NCBI GenBank assembly: GCA_018830405.1
Contig: JAHJSF010000142.1
Coordinates: 1 to 5,624, forward strand
Direction of reading: 5' to 3'
DNA: 5,624 bases
Source of the DNA: Nitrospinota bacterium
GTDB lineage: Bacteria; Nitrospinota; Nitrospinia; UBA9942; JAHJSF01
In this document: in pieces, positions 1 to 5,537 of the stretch
Numbering within the stretch: the stretch's first letter is position 1
Layout of the letters: every line of letters starts with the position of its first letter
Notes under the pieces: generated by a model
The model's input: only the letters and a program-made list of their open reading frames with translations
What the model was told of the DNA's origin: nothing
The model's database searches: none
Program-made: the position numbers and the translations under genes

Positions 1-115
1 AGACGCCAAGTAGCCTGGCCGCATCTTCCTGGGTTAATCTCCCCTTCTTCCACCCTTCATATGATTCTTCAAATCTCATCTCCCGAACCTCCTGCAGTAT
101 CTCCGTTCGTCTCAT
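1..115 (-). CDS. ISNCY-like transposase, N-terminal fragment (runs off window)
   Basis: The minus strand from ATG at 115 reads 38 codons without a stop before leaving the window. The peptide starts MRRTEILQEVREMRF and ends in LTQEDAARLLGV, which is the first part of a helix-turn-helix. The pattern of 'EILQEVR-MRFEE-Y--W--GRLTQE-AARLLGV' is one I recognise from the N-terminus of ISNCY-type DDE transposases, where the helix-turn-helix binds the element's ends. A strong ribosome binding site (AAAGGAGGG on the minus strand, 122-130) stands 6 bases before the ATG and fixes the start. A TATAAT hexamer at 148-143 could be the -10 box, though I see no good -35. The catalytic core lies outside the window, so intactness cannot be judged. 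An unrelated HTH regulator is the alternative; the flanking repeats favour a transposase. Confidence 0.72.
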   Translation of the reverse strand, partial: MRRTEILQEVREMRFEESYEGWKKGRLTQEDAARLLGV

Positions 116-157
116 GTATAGCCCTCCTTTCTCTGGCCATACATTATAATAATAACC

Positions 158-197
158 GGACAATTGATGTGCTACAGATGAGGACAGTTTATCTGCT
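158..197. repeat. Two 16-bp direct repeats inside the IS end
   Basis: GGACAATTGATGTGCT (158-173) and GGACAGTTTATCTGCT (182-197) match at 13 of 16 positions and are spaced 24 bp apart, about 2.3 helical turns. Repeated short motifs at an IS end commonly serve as binding sites for the transposase helix-turn-helix; that role is inferred here from position. Confidence 0.55.
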
Positions 198-220
198 CGC
201 TACACTTTATTTTTCTTGGG

Positions 221-266
221 TTGTTAACTTTTTTATATAGTGGTAGTATGTATTGCAGATACTACC
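221..266 (+). promoter_or_regulatory. Candidate hicBA promoter with overlapping operator
   Basis: A perfect 8-bp inverted repeat, GGTAGTAT (242-249) and ATACTACC (259-266), is separated by 9 bases. It covers a candidate -10 (TAGTAT, 244-249) that stands 17 bases after a candidate -35 (TTGTTA, 221-226); each box matches the sigma-70 consensus at 4 of 6 positions. HicB antitoxins, alone or with HicA, are known to repress their own operon by binding palindromes at the promoter, so this is a natural operator candidate. The inverted repeat is seen directly; the promoter and the binding are inferred. Confidence 0.45.
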
Positions 267-292
267 CCCCAACCCCAAAAACAGGATTTAAA

Positions 293-616
293 ATGTCGCA
301 ACAAATGATAGGTCTTAAAGTTAAATTGCCTGTCCACACAAAGAAAAAGAGTAAGTGGTATATAGCAATTTGTGAGCCTCTCGATGTGGTTGCTCAGGGG
401 GATACCGAGAAGAAGGCCCTGAAAAACCTAAAGGAAACCCTCACCCTGTTTCTTATTTCCTGTATAGAGAGGAATACCCTTGATGCTGTGTTGGCAGAGT
501 GCGGCTTCGAAAAGGTTGAGATTTCCCCTTCTAAGCGGAAATCTGGGAAGGCAACCCCAATGCACCACCTCAATATCCCTCTAAATCTCCTCTCATCTCA
601 TTCGTGCCACGCCTAA
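293..616 (+). CDS. hicB: HicB-family antitoxin
   Basis: This 107-residue protein is the predicted antitoxin of a type II HicBA pair; it should bind and neutralise the HicA mRNA interferase and repress the operon. The N-terminal half (about residues 6-55) has the HicB-type layout: a beta strand (LKVKLPVH), a second strand (KWYIAICEPLDVVAQG) and then a helix rich in Lys, Glu and Leu (EKKALKNLKETLTLFL). This is the partial RNase H-like fold of HicB. The C-terminal 40 residues are basic and end in a strand-like HHLNIPLNLL; no clear helix-turn-helix is visible there, so the DNA-binding mode is uncertain. The reading frame stays open upstream to a TTG at 221, but ATG at 293 is preferred because it has an AGGA at 283-286 with 6-base spacing and begins where the family homology begins. 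The stop overlaps hicA by 13 bp. The order is antitoxin first, opposite to E. coli hicAB. Confidence 0.84.
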   Translation: MSQQMIGLKVKLPVHTKKKSKWYIAICEPLDVVAQGDTEKKALKNLKETLTLFLISCIERNTLDAVLAECGFEKVEISPSKRKSGKATPMHHLNIPLNLLSSHSCHA

Positions 617-837
617 CACCGGTTAGTTGGCAAACCCTTGAGAAGGTTTTTACCCGAGCAGGGTTCAAGTATGTAAGAACAAAGGGGGATCATATGTCTT
701 TTGAAAAAGAGGGATGTCTGCGGCCGGTAGTAATCCCAAAATATAAAGAGATTGGTGTTGATATCATTAAAAGTAATATGAGAAACGCCAAGATGTCTCG
801 GGAAGACTACTTTAAGTACCTCAACAGCGGGAAATAG
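604..837 (+). CDS. hicA: HicA (YcfA-like) toxin, mRNA interferase
   Basis: This 77-residue protein is the predicted toxin partner of the preceding HicB. HicA proteins have a small double-stranded-RNA-binding-like fold and cleave mRNA with a conserved histidine. The family pattern is clear: a start of the type MPRLTPVSW, a helix ending in AGFKYVRTKGDHMSF with the expected catalytic histidine at residue 30, the strand PVVIPKYKEIGVDIIKSNMRNAKMS, and a terminal helix EDYFKYL. Many relatives have G-S-H-H at the active site; here it is G-D-H-M, keeping the key histidine. Start is GTG at 604, inside hicB and in another frame, with no visible Shine-Dalgarno sequence, so translation probably depends on ribosomes finishing hicB, which would keep antitoxin ahead of toxin. 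Length is normal and the gene looks intact. Confidence 0.9.
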   Translation: MPRLTPVSWQTLEKVFTRAGFKYVRTKGDHMSFEKEGCLRPVVIPKYKEIGVDIIKSNMRNAKMSREDYFKYLNSGK

Positions 838-908
838 GCTTTAACCTTGAGGCATGGGCTCAGACCCATAATGTTTGACTTTCTCGGTGTCTCAGTGGTT
901 AAAATATA

Positions 909-947
909 TTTCAAATCTCCCCCTAACCCCTCTTTACTAAAGAGGGG
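909..947 (+). repeat. C-rich hairpin repeat, copy A
   Basis: The piece begins TTTCAAATC and ends in a perfect hairpin, CCCCTCTTT-ACT-AAAGAGGGG (927-947, 9-bp arms, 3-base loop). It aligns over its whole length, with one gap, to the copy at 1066-1103, and the hairpin part resembles the copy at 2383-2400. It looks like a REP-like dispersed repeat. It could stop or protect the hicBA transcript, but it is followed by A-rich rather than T-rich sequence, so it is not a standard terminator. Confidence 0.65.
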
Positions 948-1003
948 AACAAAAAAACATCCGGTCCATTCCTGTTATCCTGTCTAAATATTTTGGGGAC
1001 TGG

Positions 1004-1026
1004 ATTCCCCGATCGCGTCGGGGAAT
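1004..1026. repeat. 23-bp palindrome, ATTCCCCGA/TCGGGGAAT
   Basis: ATTCCCCGA (1004-1012) and TCGGGGAAT (1018-1026) are perfect inverted repeats around TCGCG. With its surroundings (ACTGGATTCCCC...GGGGAATGACA) it resembles the GGATTCCC...GGGAATGACA dispersed palindromes found between genes in many bacteria. It is unrelated in sequence to the C-rich hairpin repeats on either side. No T-run follows, so it is not an obvious terminator. Confidence 0.6.
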
Positions 1027-1065
1027 GACAGCAAAAAAAATTCTAAGAGCTTAATGCGTTCACAG

Positions 1066-1103
1066 TTTCAAATCCCTCCTGACCTCCCTTTGCCAAAGGG
1101 AGG
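1066..1103 (+). repeat. C-rich hairpin repeat, copy B
   Basis: This copy begins TTTCAAATC like copy A and ends in a perfect hairpin, CCTCCCTTTG-C-CAAAGGGAGG (1083-1103, 10-bp arms). Where the arm sequence differs from copy A, both arms differ in matching ways, so pairing is preserved. That compensating change suggests the folded form is under selection. The following ATTGTTTTG is moderately T-rich, so on the plus strand this copy might terminate transcription weakly. Confidence 0.65.
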
Positions 1104-1165
1104 ATTGTTTTGTGATATCACCCCCCCTATTTTTGTATATTTTTATTTAAATTCTTCTTTCCCAC

Positions 1166-1194
1166 TTAAAAAAACATCGACTATCGTTTATAAT
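1166..1194 (+). promoter_or_regulatory. Candidate queF promoter
   Basis: A perfect -10 hexamer, TATAAT (1189-1194), lies 17 bases after TTAAAA (1166-1171, 4 of 6 matches to the -35 consensus). Transcription would begin near 1201, only a few bases before the ATG at 1205, giving an almost leaderless mRNA. The -10 box also overlaps the ATG at 1193, which argues against that codon being the start if this promoter is used. The match is sequence-based only. Confidence 0.4.
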
Positions 1195-1204
1195 GGGTGA
1201 CATT

Positions 1205-1567
1205 ATGAAATACGGCCAAGAGGCAATTAAGAATGCGGTGTTGGAGACATGGGCCAATGAGACCCCTGAGAGGGACTATTCGGTCGAGATTTCCTTTCCC
1301 GAATTTACCTGCCTCTGCCCCCGATCGGGGTATCCCGATTTTGCCACTATCCTTGTTACCTACATTCCCGACCTTAGGGTGGTGGAGCTGAAATCTATCA
1401 AGCTCTACTTTAACAGCTACAGGGATGTCGGCATCTCTCATGAGGGGGTAATAAATAAGATATATACCGACCTGAAAGAAGCGCTTCAGCCGAGGTTTAT
1501 AGAGGTTATAGGTGATTTTAATCCGAGGGGGAATCTGAAGACGGTTATCCGGGTATCTAGTGCTTAA
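1205..1567 (+). CDS. queF: NADPH-dependent 7-cyano-7-deazaguanine (preQ0) reductase
   Basis: QueF reduces the nitrile of preQ0 to the aminomethyl group of preQ1, using two NADPH, in the cytoplasmic pathway to queuosine in tRNA. At 120 residues it is the short, single-domain (YkvM-like) form with a T-fold. The motif [14 protein letters not shown] places the catalytic cysteine at residue 38 (equivalent to Cys55 of B. subtilis QueF) and the proton-donating aspartate at 45. The QueF signature ELKSIKLY is at 61-68, in the NADPH-binding region, and His79-Glu80 match the substrate-binding His-Glu pair. All key residues are present. ATG at 1205 is chosen because the family N-terminus usually starts MKYG, GGGTGA lies just upstream, and a TATAAT box covers the alternative in-frame ATG at 1193, which would add four residues. 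The stop is followed immediately by a palindromic element. No other queuosine gene and no preQ1 riboswitch is visible nearby. Confidence 0.95.
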   Translation: MKYGQEAIKNAVLETWANETPERDYSVEISFPEFTCLCPRSGYPDFATILVTYIPDLRVVELKSIKLYFNSYRDVGISHEGVINKIYTDLKEALQPRFIEVIGDFNPRGNLKTVIRVSSA

Positions 1568-1712
1568 TTGCATAAATCTTGCTGTAGTCGACCGGCCTTT
1601 GGCGCGCCTGGCTTTGTTGCCAATCCTCGCCATAGGCTCTGCTATGGCTGTGGTTGTCTTCGCGCCAGCCGTGCCAAATTCTTGGTCTTGGTACTGACGC
1701 AGACTTATGCAA
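1568..1712. mobile_element. 145-bp palindromic MITE-like element
   Basis: The ends are 12-bp inverted repeats differing at one position: TTGCATAAATCT (1568-1579) and AGACTTATGCAA (1701-1712). Further in, TTTGGCGCGCCTGGC (1598-1612) pairs with GCCAGCCGTGCCAAA (1664-1678) at 13 of 15 positions. At the centre GCCATAG (1629-1635) pairs perfectly with CTATGGC (1642-1648) around a 6-base loop. All three pairs share nearly the same midpoint, about 1638-1640, so this is one symmetric unit able to fold into a long imperfect hairpin. It is GC-rich inside AT-richer flanks and encodes no credible protein. No exact target duplication is seen; the flanks CTTAA and CTAAA agree at 4 of 5 bases. It could be a transposase-mobilised miniature element or a large REP/ERIC-like repeat. 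It may also separate queF from efp transcription. Confidence 0.65.
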
Positions 1713-1736
1713 CTAAACACTGGTGATGACGAGTAG

Positions 1737-1755
1737 TTTCAATATATTATTGAAA
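1737..1755 (+). promoter_or_regulatory. Perfect inverted repeat in the efp leader
   Basis: TTTCAATA (1737-1744) and TATTGAAA (1748-1755) are perfect 8-bp inverted repeats around TAT. The site ends 3 bases before the efp ribosome binding site and contains TATATT (1743-1748) and TATTAT (1745-1750), either of which could be a -10 box, although no good -35 is visible. It could be an operator or a weak AT-rich stem near the 5' end of the mRNA. Confidence 0.35.
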
Positions 1756-1771
1756 GGAAGAGGACAAGGCG

Positions 1772-2341
1772 ATGATGAAGTTTAAGACCAATCAGTTCAG
1801 GAAGGGGTTGAAGCTGGAGATTGATGGTGTCCCGTACAATATAGTTGAAAACCTCTTGGTTAAACCAGGGAAAACCCAGCCCTTCAACAAGGTTAAACTT
1901 AAGAGCCTTTATAACGGCAACGTTATAGAGAGGACATATAAGAGCGGCGAGTCTGCCGATGGGGCGGACGTTGAGGAGAGGGAGATGCAGTACCTCTACA
2001 ACGATGGCCAGGCCTGGCATTTTATGGATACCTCCAACCACGACCAGATTGAACTCAGCAAGGAACAGATGGGGGACGACTGGAGATGGCTTCAGGAGGG
2101 GACGGCCTGTAATGTCCTTCTCTATAAGGGGACAGCCCTTTCGATAGAGCTCCCCAACTTTGCCGTCCTGACCATTACGGAGAGCGAGCCGGGAGTTAAG
2201 GGAAATACTGCGACAGGGGCAAGTAAATCGGCTACACTTGAAACCGGGGCCGTAATCAATGTCCCCCTATTTGTAGAACAGGGGGAGAAGATCAGGATAG
2301 ATACAAGAACGGGTGAGTATGTGGAGAGGGTTAAGGAGTAG
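1772..2341 (+). CDS. efp: Translation elongation factor P
   Basis: EF-P binds between the P and E sites of the ribosome and stimulates peptide bond formation at stalled polyproline stretches. The 189-residue length is typical. The three expected domains are seen: an N-terminal KOW-like domain (about 1-65), a central OB domain (about 66-130, with YLYNDGQAWHFMD) and a C-terminal OB domain (about 131-189). The C-terminal family signature K-x-A-x4-G-x2-[LIV]-x-V-P-x2-[LIV]-x2-G is matched from KSATLETG to FVEQG, and the protein ends in RTGEYVERVKE, very like E. coli EF-P. The modified loop is KPGKTQPF with the lysine at 34, the residue that EpmA/EpmB beta-lysylate in E. coli; E. coli has KPGKGQAF. 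The first of two adjacent ATG codons is chosen because AAGAGGA (1758-1764) stands 7 bases upstream and the numbering then fits K34. The downstream neighbour is convergent. Confidence 0.98.
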   Translation: MMKFKTNQFRKGLKLEIDGVPYNIVENLLVKPGKTQPFNKVKLKSLYNGNVIERTYKSGESADGADVEEREMQYLYNDGQAWHFMDTSNHDQIELSKEQMGDDWRWLQEGTACNVLLYKGTALSIELPNFAVLTITESEPGVKGNTATGASKSATLETGAVINVPLFVEQGEKIRIDTRTGEYVERVKE

Positions 2342-2382
2342 TCGCCGTACGAAGCCGCATTCAAACGCTAACAACCCCCTAT

Positions 2383-2400
2383 CCCCCTTTGTTAAGGGGG
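2383..2400. repeat. C-rich hairpin repeat, copy C, between convergent genes
   Basis: CCCCCTT-TGTT-AAGGGGG forms a 7-bp hairpin and follows CAACCCCCTAT, so it resembles the later part of copies A and B, while the CAAATC head is not conserved. It sits in the 79-base gap between the ends of efp and the asmA-like gene. A hairpin placed there could limit read-through or protect 3' ends from both directions, but no T-run follows on either strand. Confidence 0.55.
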
Positions 2401-2420
2401 AATAAGGAGGAGGATTGTTA

Positions 2421-5400
2421 TCATTTTGAATTAAGTTCTGTATCGGTGAGCGGTTCCTTCTTTCCCTCCCCCCCTTTTGGTTTTTGGGGCTGCAGGGACT
2501 TCAGGTCTTTGGCTATCGTTTCCGGCAGGTTGATTAACCCCATGATGGCGTTTGAGACGAGCCTGTTTACCGTTTCGAGGGGCATCCCCTTTATCTGGAG
2601 GTCGTTAAGGGGCCCAGTTACCGAGTAGTAGTGGACGATAAAGGCCCCCCTTTCCCCGGTCAGCACCTTGCCGACCAACGACAAGGAGGAGAGGGCGCTG
2701 TCGATAAGCTGGAACGGCTGCACCCCTATTATCATGTCGAGGCTGTTATCCTTCAGGTTGATATCCCCCACACCGCTCATCCTGAGGGAGTCACTGTCCA
2801 GAAGGAAATCCTTGGTGGAGCCGATTCCGTCGCTGAAATCAAAGGTGCTTGTAATGGAATGGTAAGACATCCCTTTTGTCTGCAGATCAGGCGCTTCAAA
2901 GCGGATTACCTTAGACAGATTGAGGAGAGAGAAGATTCGGGAGAGAACGGAAAGACGGTGTATTGAACCGTTCCTCAGGAGGAGTGAGGCATCCCCATCC
3001 ATGGTTTCTTTCCTGGCCTTGGCGTTATTTCCTTTCCCTTTGAGGCTGACCGATATTGTTCCCTTTCCGTTTATTTCTTTAAGCCCGTTTAAAGAGAGTT
3101 TCTGCCCCACGTCGTTTACGTCAACATCCCTGGCTGTTATATTGATCTCAATCCCCTCATCTCCAACCTGCCAATTTCCCGAAATACTCCCCCCGTTAAA
3201 ACCGTTGCAATAGAAGGGTTTGGCGATGAACCTCTTATCGGTTGAGTTTATTCCTATTCTCAGATTCTCAAAGGGAAGCCCTTTATAGCTTCCTCTGCCA
3301 GCGCTTATATTGCCTGCTATATCTGTTCCGGGTTTATCATTTTTGGTCTCGGTTTTATCCTTCGGGAAGAGATAATCGATATTTAGGTTTCTGGAGTTTA
3401 GGGTTAACTGGAGCTTCTTTTTCCCTATCCAGCTGTATTTTCCCGAGGCGTTAACCATGTCCGGCCCGAAGAACCAGGAGGCCTCCCGAAAGAAGATATC
3501 TTTGTTTATGGCCTCTATGTTGGCATTGAGATTGCTGACCTCTTTCAGGCTGTTTTTTATCTTAAAGCCGACCTTATAGAGGAGGATATCTCCCTTTATT
3601 CCGATATTGGCGATACTGTTGTTTCTCCCGCTGATATCCCCCTTTAACCTTATTATCCCCTTTCCTCCTTTTTCCATCTGGTGAAGGATAGCTGCAAAAT
3701 CATCCGTTTTAATATCATTCGATTTTATATTTAGACGGAAGCCTCCCCCTTTCGACAAATCTATTCCCCCCGACAGGCTTAGCTTGGAATCGTTTACCTG
3801 TATGGAGGCGGAGTTTATATTCAGCCTGTTATTGCCCGACTTCAGGTTGTATGTAGCTACGTTGCTTGTTCCGGCCTCTTTTCGGAAGAGCTGGCCGTAG
3901 GTGTAAGAGGCGGCGGAGAGGTTGAGTTCTCCGTTGGCGGCCAGACTCTCTTTTTCCGACAGGCCCCCCTTAATGGCCGAATTAATCCCTATGGTTCCCC
4001 CCAGCCAGGTCAGAATATTATCCTCATTTATATTGAATATTTGGCAGGGGGTATCCCCCTTAAGGCTTAACTCAGTTGATAACTTCATATCTATTTTCGG
4101 GTAGGAGACAACATTCTCTATGGAACCGGAAGTCCCGTAGAGGCTGCAGCCGCTGTAGGTTAAATCAATATTTTCATAGGATAGATTTCCATTACCGAGG
4201 GATAGCCTGCCGCTTACCGACTCCAGATTTTTATATTTGCCAAGATTGATTATACTTATCCCCTCAAGGCGAATCTTTCCCTCCACTCTTTTCAAGGTGT
4301 CCGGTTTATTTATCTCTTTTAAATTCTCCCAGCTCCCCTTGAAGGAGATTTCCTCAACAATCCCCCGTCCGCCGGAGAGGTGTGTTTTAACGGTGTTTAC
4401 GAGTTTCTCCGGTAATATTTCAGAATATAGATTTTCCTTGAGCCAGTTGATATCGACCAGGGATGTGTTGGCGCTGATGGCAATGTCCGGATTGCCGGAA
4501 CGGAGGTTTAAAATCTCCCCCTTGATATTTATTGAACCATGCTCTCCGCTCAGGCCGATATGGTTGACCTGAACAAAATCTTTCCCCCCTTTGAGGTCGT
4601 AAAGCAGGTCTAAAGGGGTTTTGGTATCTTTAGATATATTTTTCAGCGTATCCTCAAGGGGGAGCATATGGGTAATATGACCTGCGGCGCTGTATTCTCC
4701 TTTGAGGTTAACTTTTAAATCTGTTTCTATTATTCCGGTGGCCTTAATCCTGCTGTAGATCGGATATTTTTTAAGGTATGCCCCCAAAAACCGTAGGGAG
4801 AAACGGCCGGTACGAAGAACGCCCTCTATAGCGCTTTCCTTTAGATCTTGGCGGTCCCTTTTGATTTGACCATTGAAGCTAATTTCGATTAGTCTATCAT
4901 CTTCAGGGATGTTTAAAGTCGCTTCTACCTTTACCCTGTCTTTTGTTGCCTCTGGGGTGGCGGTTATGTTGATGTCCCTTATTCTCATACTGGCCTGCCC
5001 GGTGTCTTTTTCATCTACAATATCAATGGTTCCCTCTTTTATTATTAGCCTGTGGGTGAAAAGTAAAGGGTTTATTTCTCCCCCCGGAATGGAAGCCCAC
5101 TCATTCTCGGTGGGTTCTTTTCGGGGGAGTGTAAGGAAGCTTTCCCATACCCCCTCGGCGTTCCTGTTTAGAAGAATATAGGGGGTATCTATAATAATCT
5201 TTCTAAACTCAAACCTTCTCCTGAGGAGGAGAGGGGCTATTTTGAGTGACAGGTCTACCTCTTTGGCCCTTAGTAGAACCAAGCGTTCCTCTTTATTGCT
5301 AATCTTGATTCCCCTGGCTACAAGTTTTATCCCCCCCCGTAGCGATAGATCGAGTTCGGCGATGGAGGCCTTCCCCCCTACTGCGTTGCCTATAATCTCA

Positions 5401-5537
5401 GCCAGTTTATCCCGATGCCTATTGGTATTAATATATATCGGGACTGCTATAGCCATTACCAATGTCAGGGCGAGGACCATGCCCGCTACTGATAAGAGCA
5501 TATACTTGACCCCATTCTTGATATGTTTAATGACCAT
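2421..5537 (-). CDS. AsmA-family envelope protein (bridge-like lipid transport candidate)
   Basis: This 1038-residue protein has one N-terminal membrane helix (about 12-36, YMLLSVAGMVLALTL...), and the rest is predicted to be periplasmic. Residues about 37-80 (NRHRDKLAEII...ASIAELDLSLRGGIKL) match the conserved AsmA N-terminus. A very long beta-rich middle with recurring strand pairs (such as LNIKSND, INIKGEILNL, GKGTISVSLKG) follows. Residues about 894-1015 form an AsmA-like C-terminal region: FDFSDGIGSTKDFLLDSDSL, RMSGVGDINL, then IGVQPFQLIDSAL, LVGKVLTG and VTGPLNDLQIKG. The last 22 residues are a charged, Pro/Gly/Lys-rich tail. E. coli relatives (YhdP, TamB, YdbH) act as groove-like bridges moving phospholipid between the inner and outer membranes; the same role is inferred here. 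At 1038 residues it lies between YdbH and YhdP/TamB in size and cannot be assigned to one of them. ATG 5537 is the first possible start after an in-frame stop, and no strong ribosome site precedes it. It overlaps the upstream gene by 11 bp, suggesting coupling. An eight-G run lies in codons about 67-70. Confidence 0.9.
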   Translation of the reverse strand: MVIKHIKNGVKYMLLSVAGMVLALTLVMAIAVPIYINTNRHRDKLAEIIGNAVGGKASIAELDLSLRGGIKLVARGIKISNKEERLVLLRAKEVDLSLKIAPLLLRRRFEFRKIIIDTPYILLNRNAEGVWESFLTLPRKEPTENEWASIPGGEINPLLFTHRLIIKEGTIDIVDEKDTGQASMRIRDINITATPEATKDRVKVEATLNIPEDDRLIEISFNGQIKRDRQDLKESAIEGVLRTGRFSLRFLGAYLKKYPIYSRIKATGIIETDLKVNLKGEYSAAGHITHMLPLEDTLKNISKDTKTPLDLLYDLKGGKDFVQVNHIGLSGEHGSINIKGEILNLRSGNPDIAISANTSLVDINWLKENLYSEILPEKLVNTVKTHLSGGRGIVEEISFKGSWENLKEINKPDTLKRVEGKIRLEGISIINLGKYKNLESVSGRLSLGNGNLSYENIDLTYSGCSLYGTSGSIENVVSYPKIDMKLSTELSLKGDTPCQIFNINEDNILTWLGGTIGINSAIKGGLSEKESLAANGELNLSAASYTYGQLFRKEAGTSNVATYNLKSGNNRLNINSASIQVNDSKLSLSGGIDLSKGGGFRLNIKSNDIKTDDFAAILHQMEKGGKGIIRLKGDISGRNNSIANIGIKGDILLYKVGFKIKNSLKEVSNLNANIEAINKDIFFREASWFFGPDMVNASGKYSWIGKKKLQLTLNSRNLNIDYLFPKDKTETKNDKPGTDIAGNISAGRGSYKGLPFENLRIGINSTDKRFIAKPFYCNGFNGGSISGNWQVGDEGIEINITARDVDVNDVGQKLSLNGLKEINGKGTISVSLKGKGNNAKARKETMDGDASLLLRNGSIHRLSVLSRIFSLLNLSKVIRFEAPDLQTKGMSYHSITSTFDFSDGIGSTKDFLLDSDSLRMSGVGDINLKDNSLDMIIGVQPFQLIDSALSSLSLVGKVLTGERGAFIVHYYSVTGPLNDLQIKGMPLETVNRLVSNAIMGLINLPETIAKDLKSLQPQKPKGGEGKKEPLTDTELNSK

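Larger units (their letters stand above)
1..204 (-). mobile_element. Insertion sequence, transposase-proximal end (partial)
   Basis: This is the 5' end of the element carrying the transposase fragment. The outer boundary is placed at about 204, because reading inward on the minus strand the sequence begins TGTAGCGAGCAGATAAACTGTCC, and TGT is a common IS terminus. From there inward come two similar 16-bp direct repeats and then the transposase start. The opposite end, the terminal inverted repeat partner and any target duplication are outside the window, so the exact edge is inferred. The edge falls only about 17 bases before the candidate hicBA -35 box, so the element appears to have landed just upstream of that operon. 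Confidence 0.5.
838..1190. other. Non-coding stretch built from dispersed-repeat fragments
   Basis: No open frame here has a plausible start, ribosome site or recognisable protein. The stretch instead holds several repeat-like pieces in series: a phrase TTTCTCGGTGTCTCAGTGG (about 880-898), a C-rich hairpin repeat (909-947), a phrase TTCCTGTTATCCTGTCTAAA (969-988) containing TCCTGT twice, an ATTCCCC/GGGGAAT palindrome (1004-1026), and a second C-rich hairpin repeat (1066-1103). The last 85 bases are T- and A-rich and lead into the queF promoter candidate. The two phrases resemble dispersed intergenic repeats I have met in other bacterial genomes, but this window shows only one copy of each. 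Confidence 0.6.

Noticed and set aside
221-292. Extended hicB N-terminus from TTG at 221
   Set aside because: The extra 24 residues run through the promoter and palindrome, lack a ribosome site, and are not HicB-like.
854-869. Small hairpin ATGGG-CTCAGA-CCCAT just after hicA as a terminator
   Set aside because: Only 5-bp arms with a 6-base loop and no following T-run; too weak to call.
909-1103. CRISPR array suggested by repeated hairpin units
   Set aside because: Only two similar units about 157 bp apart, of unequal sequence, with an unrelated palindrome between them; there is no regular repeat-spacer pattern and no cas gene.
1104-1192. Possible preQ1 riboswitch upstream of queF
   Set aside because: A C-run and an A-rich stretch recall the preQ1-I tail, but no P1 stem and loop arrangement could be built, and the candidate promoter lies downstream of the C-run.
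1181-1720. A 179-codon minus-strand frame across queF and the palindromic element
   Set aside because: It lies antisense to a clear queF, and part of it comes from the palindromic repeat; the translation shows no recognisable domain and no supported start.
1739-2364. Frames overlapping efp on both strands (1739-2041 and 2122-2364 minus; 1959-2147 plus)
   Set aside because: efp is unambiguous over its whole length, and these frames show no protein-like features.
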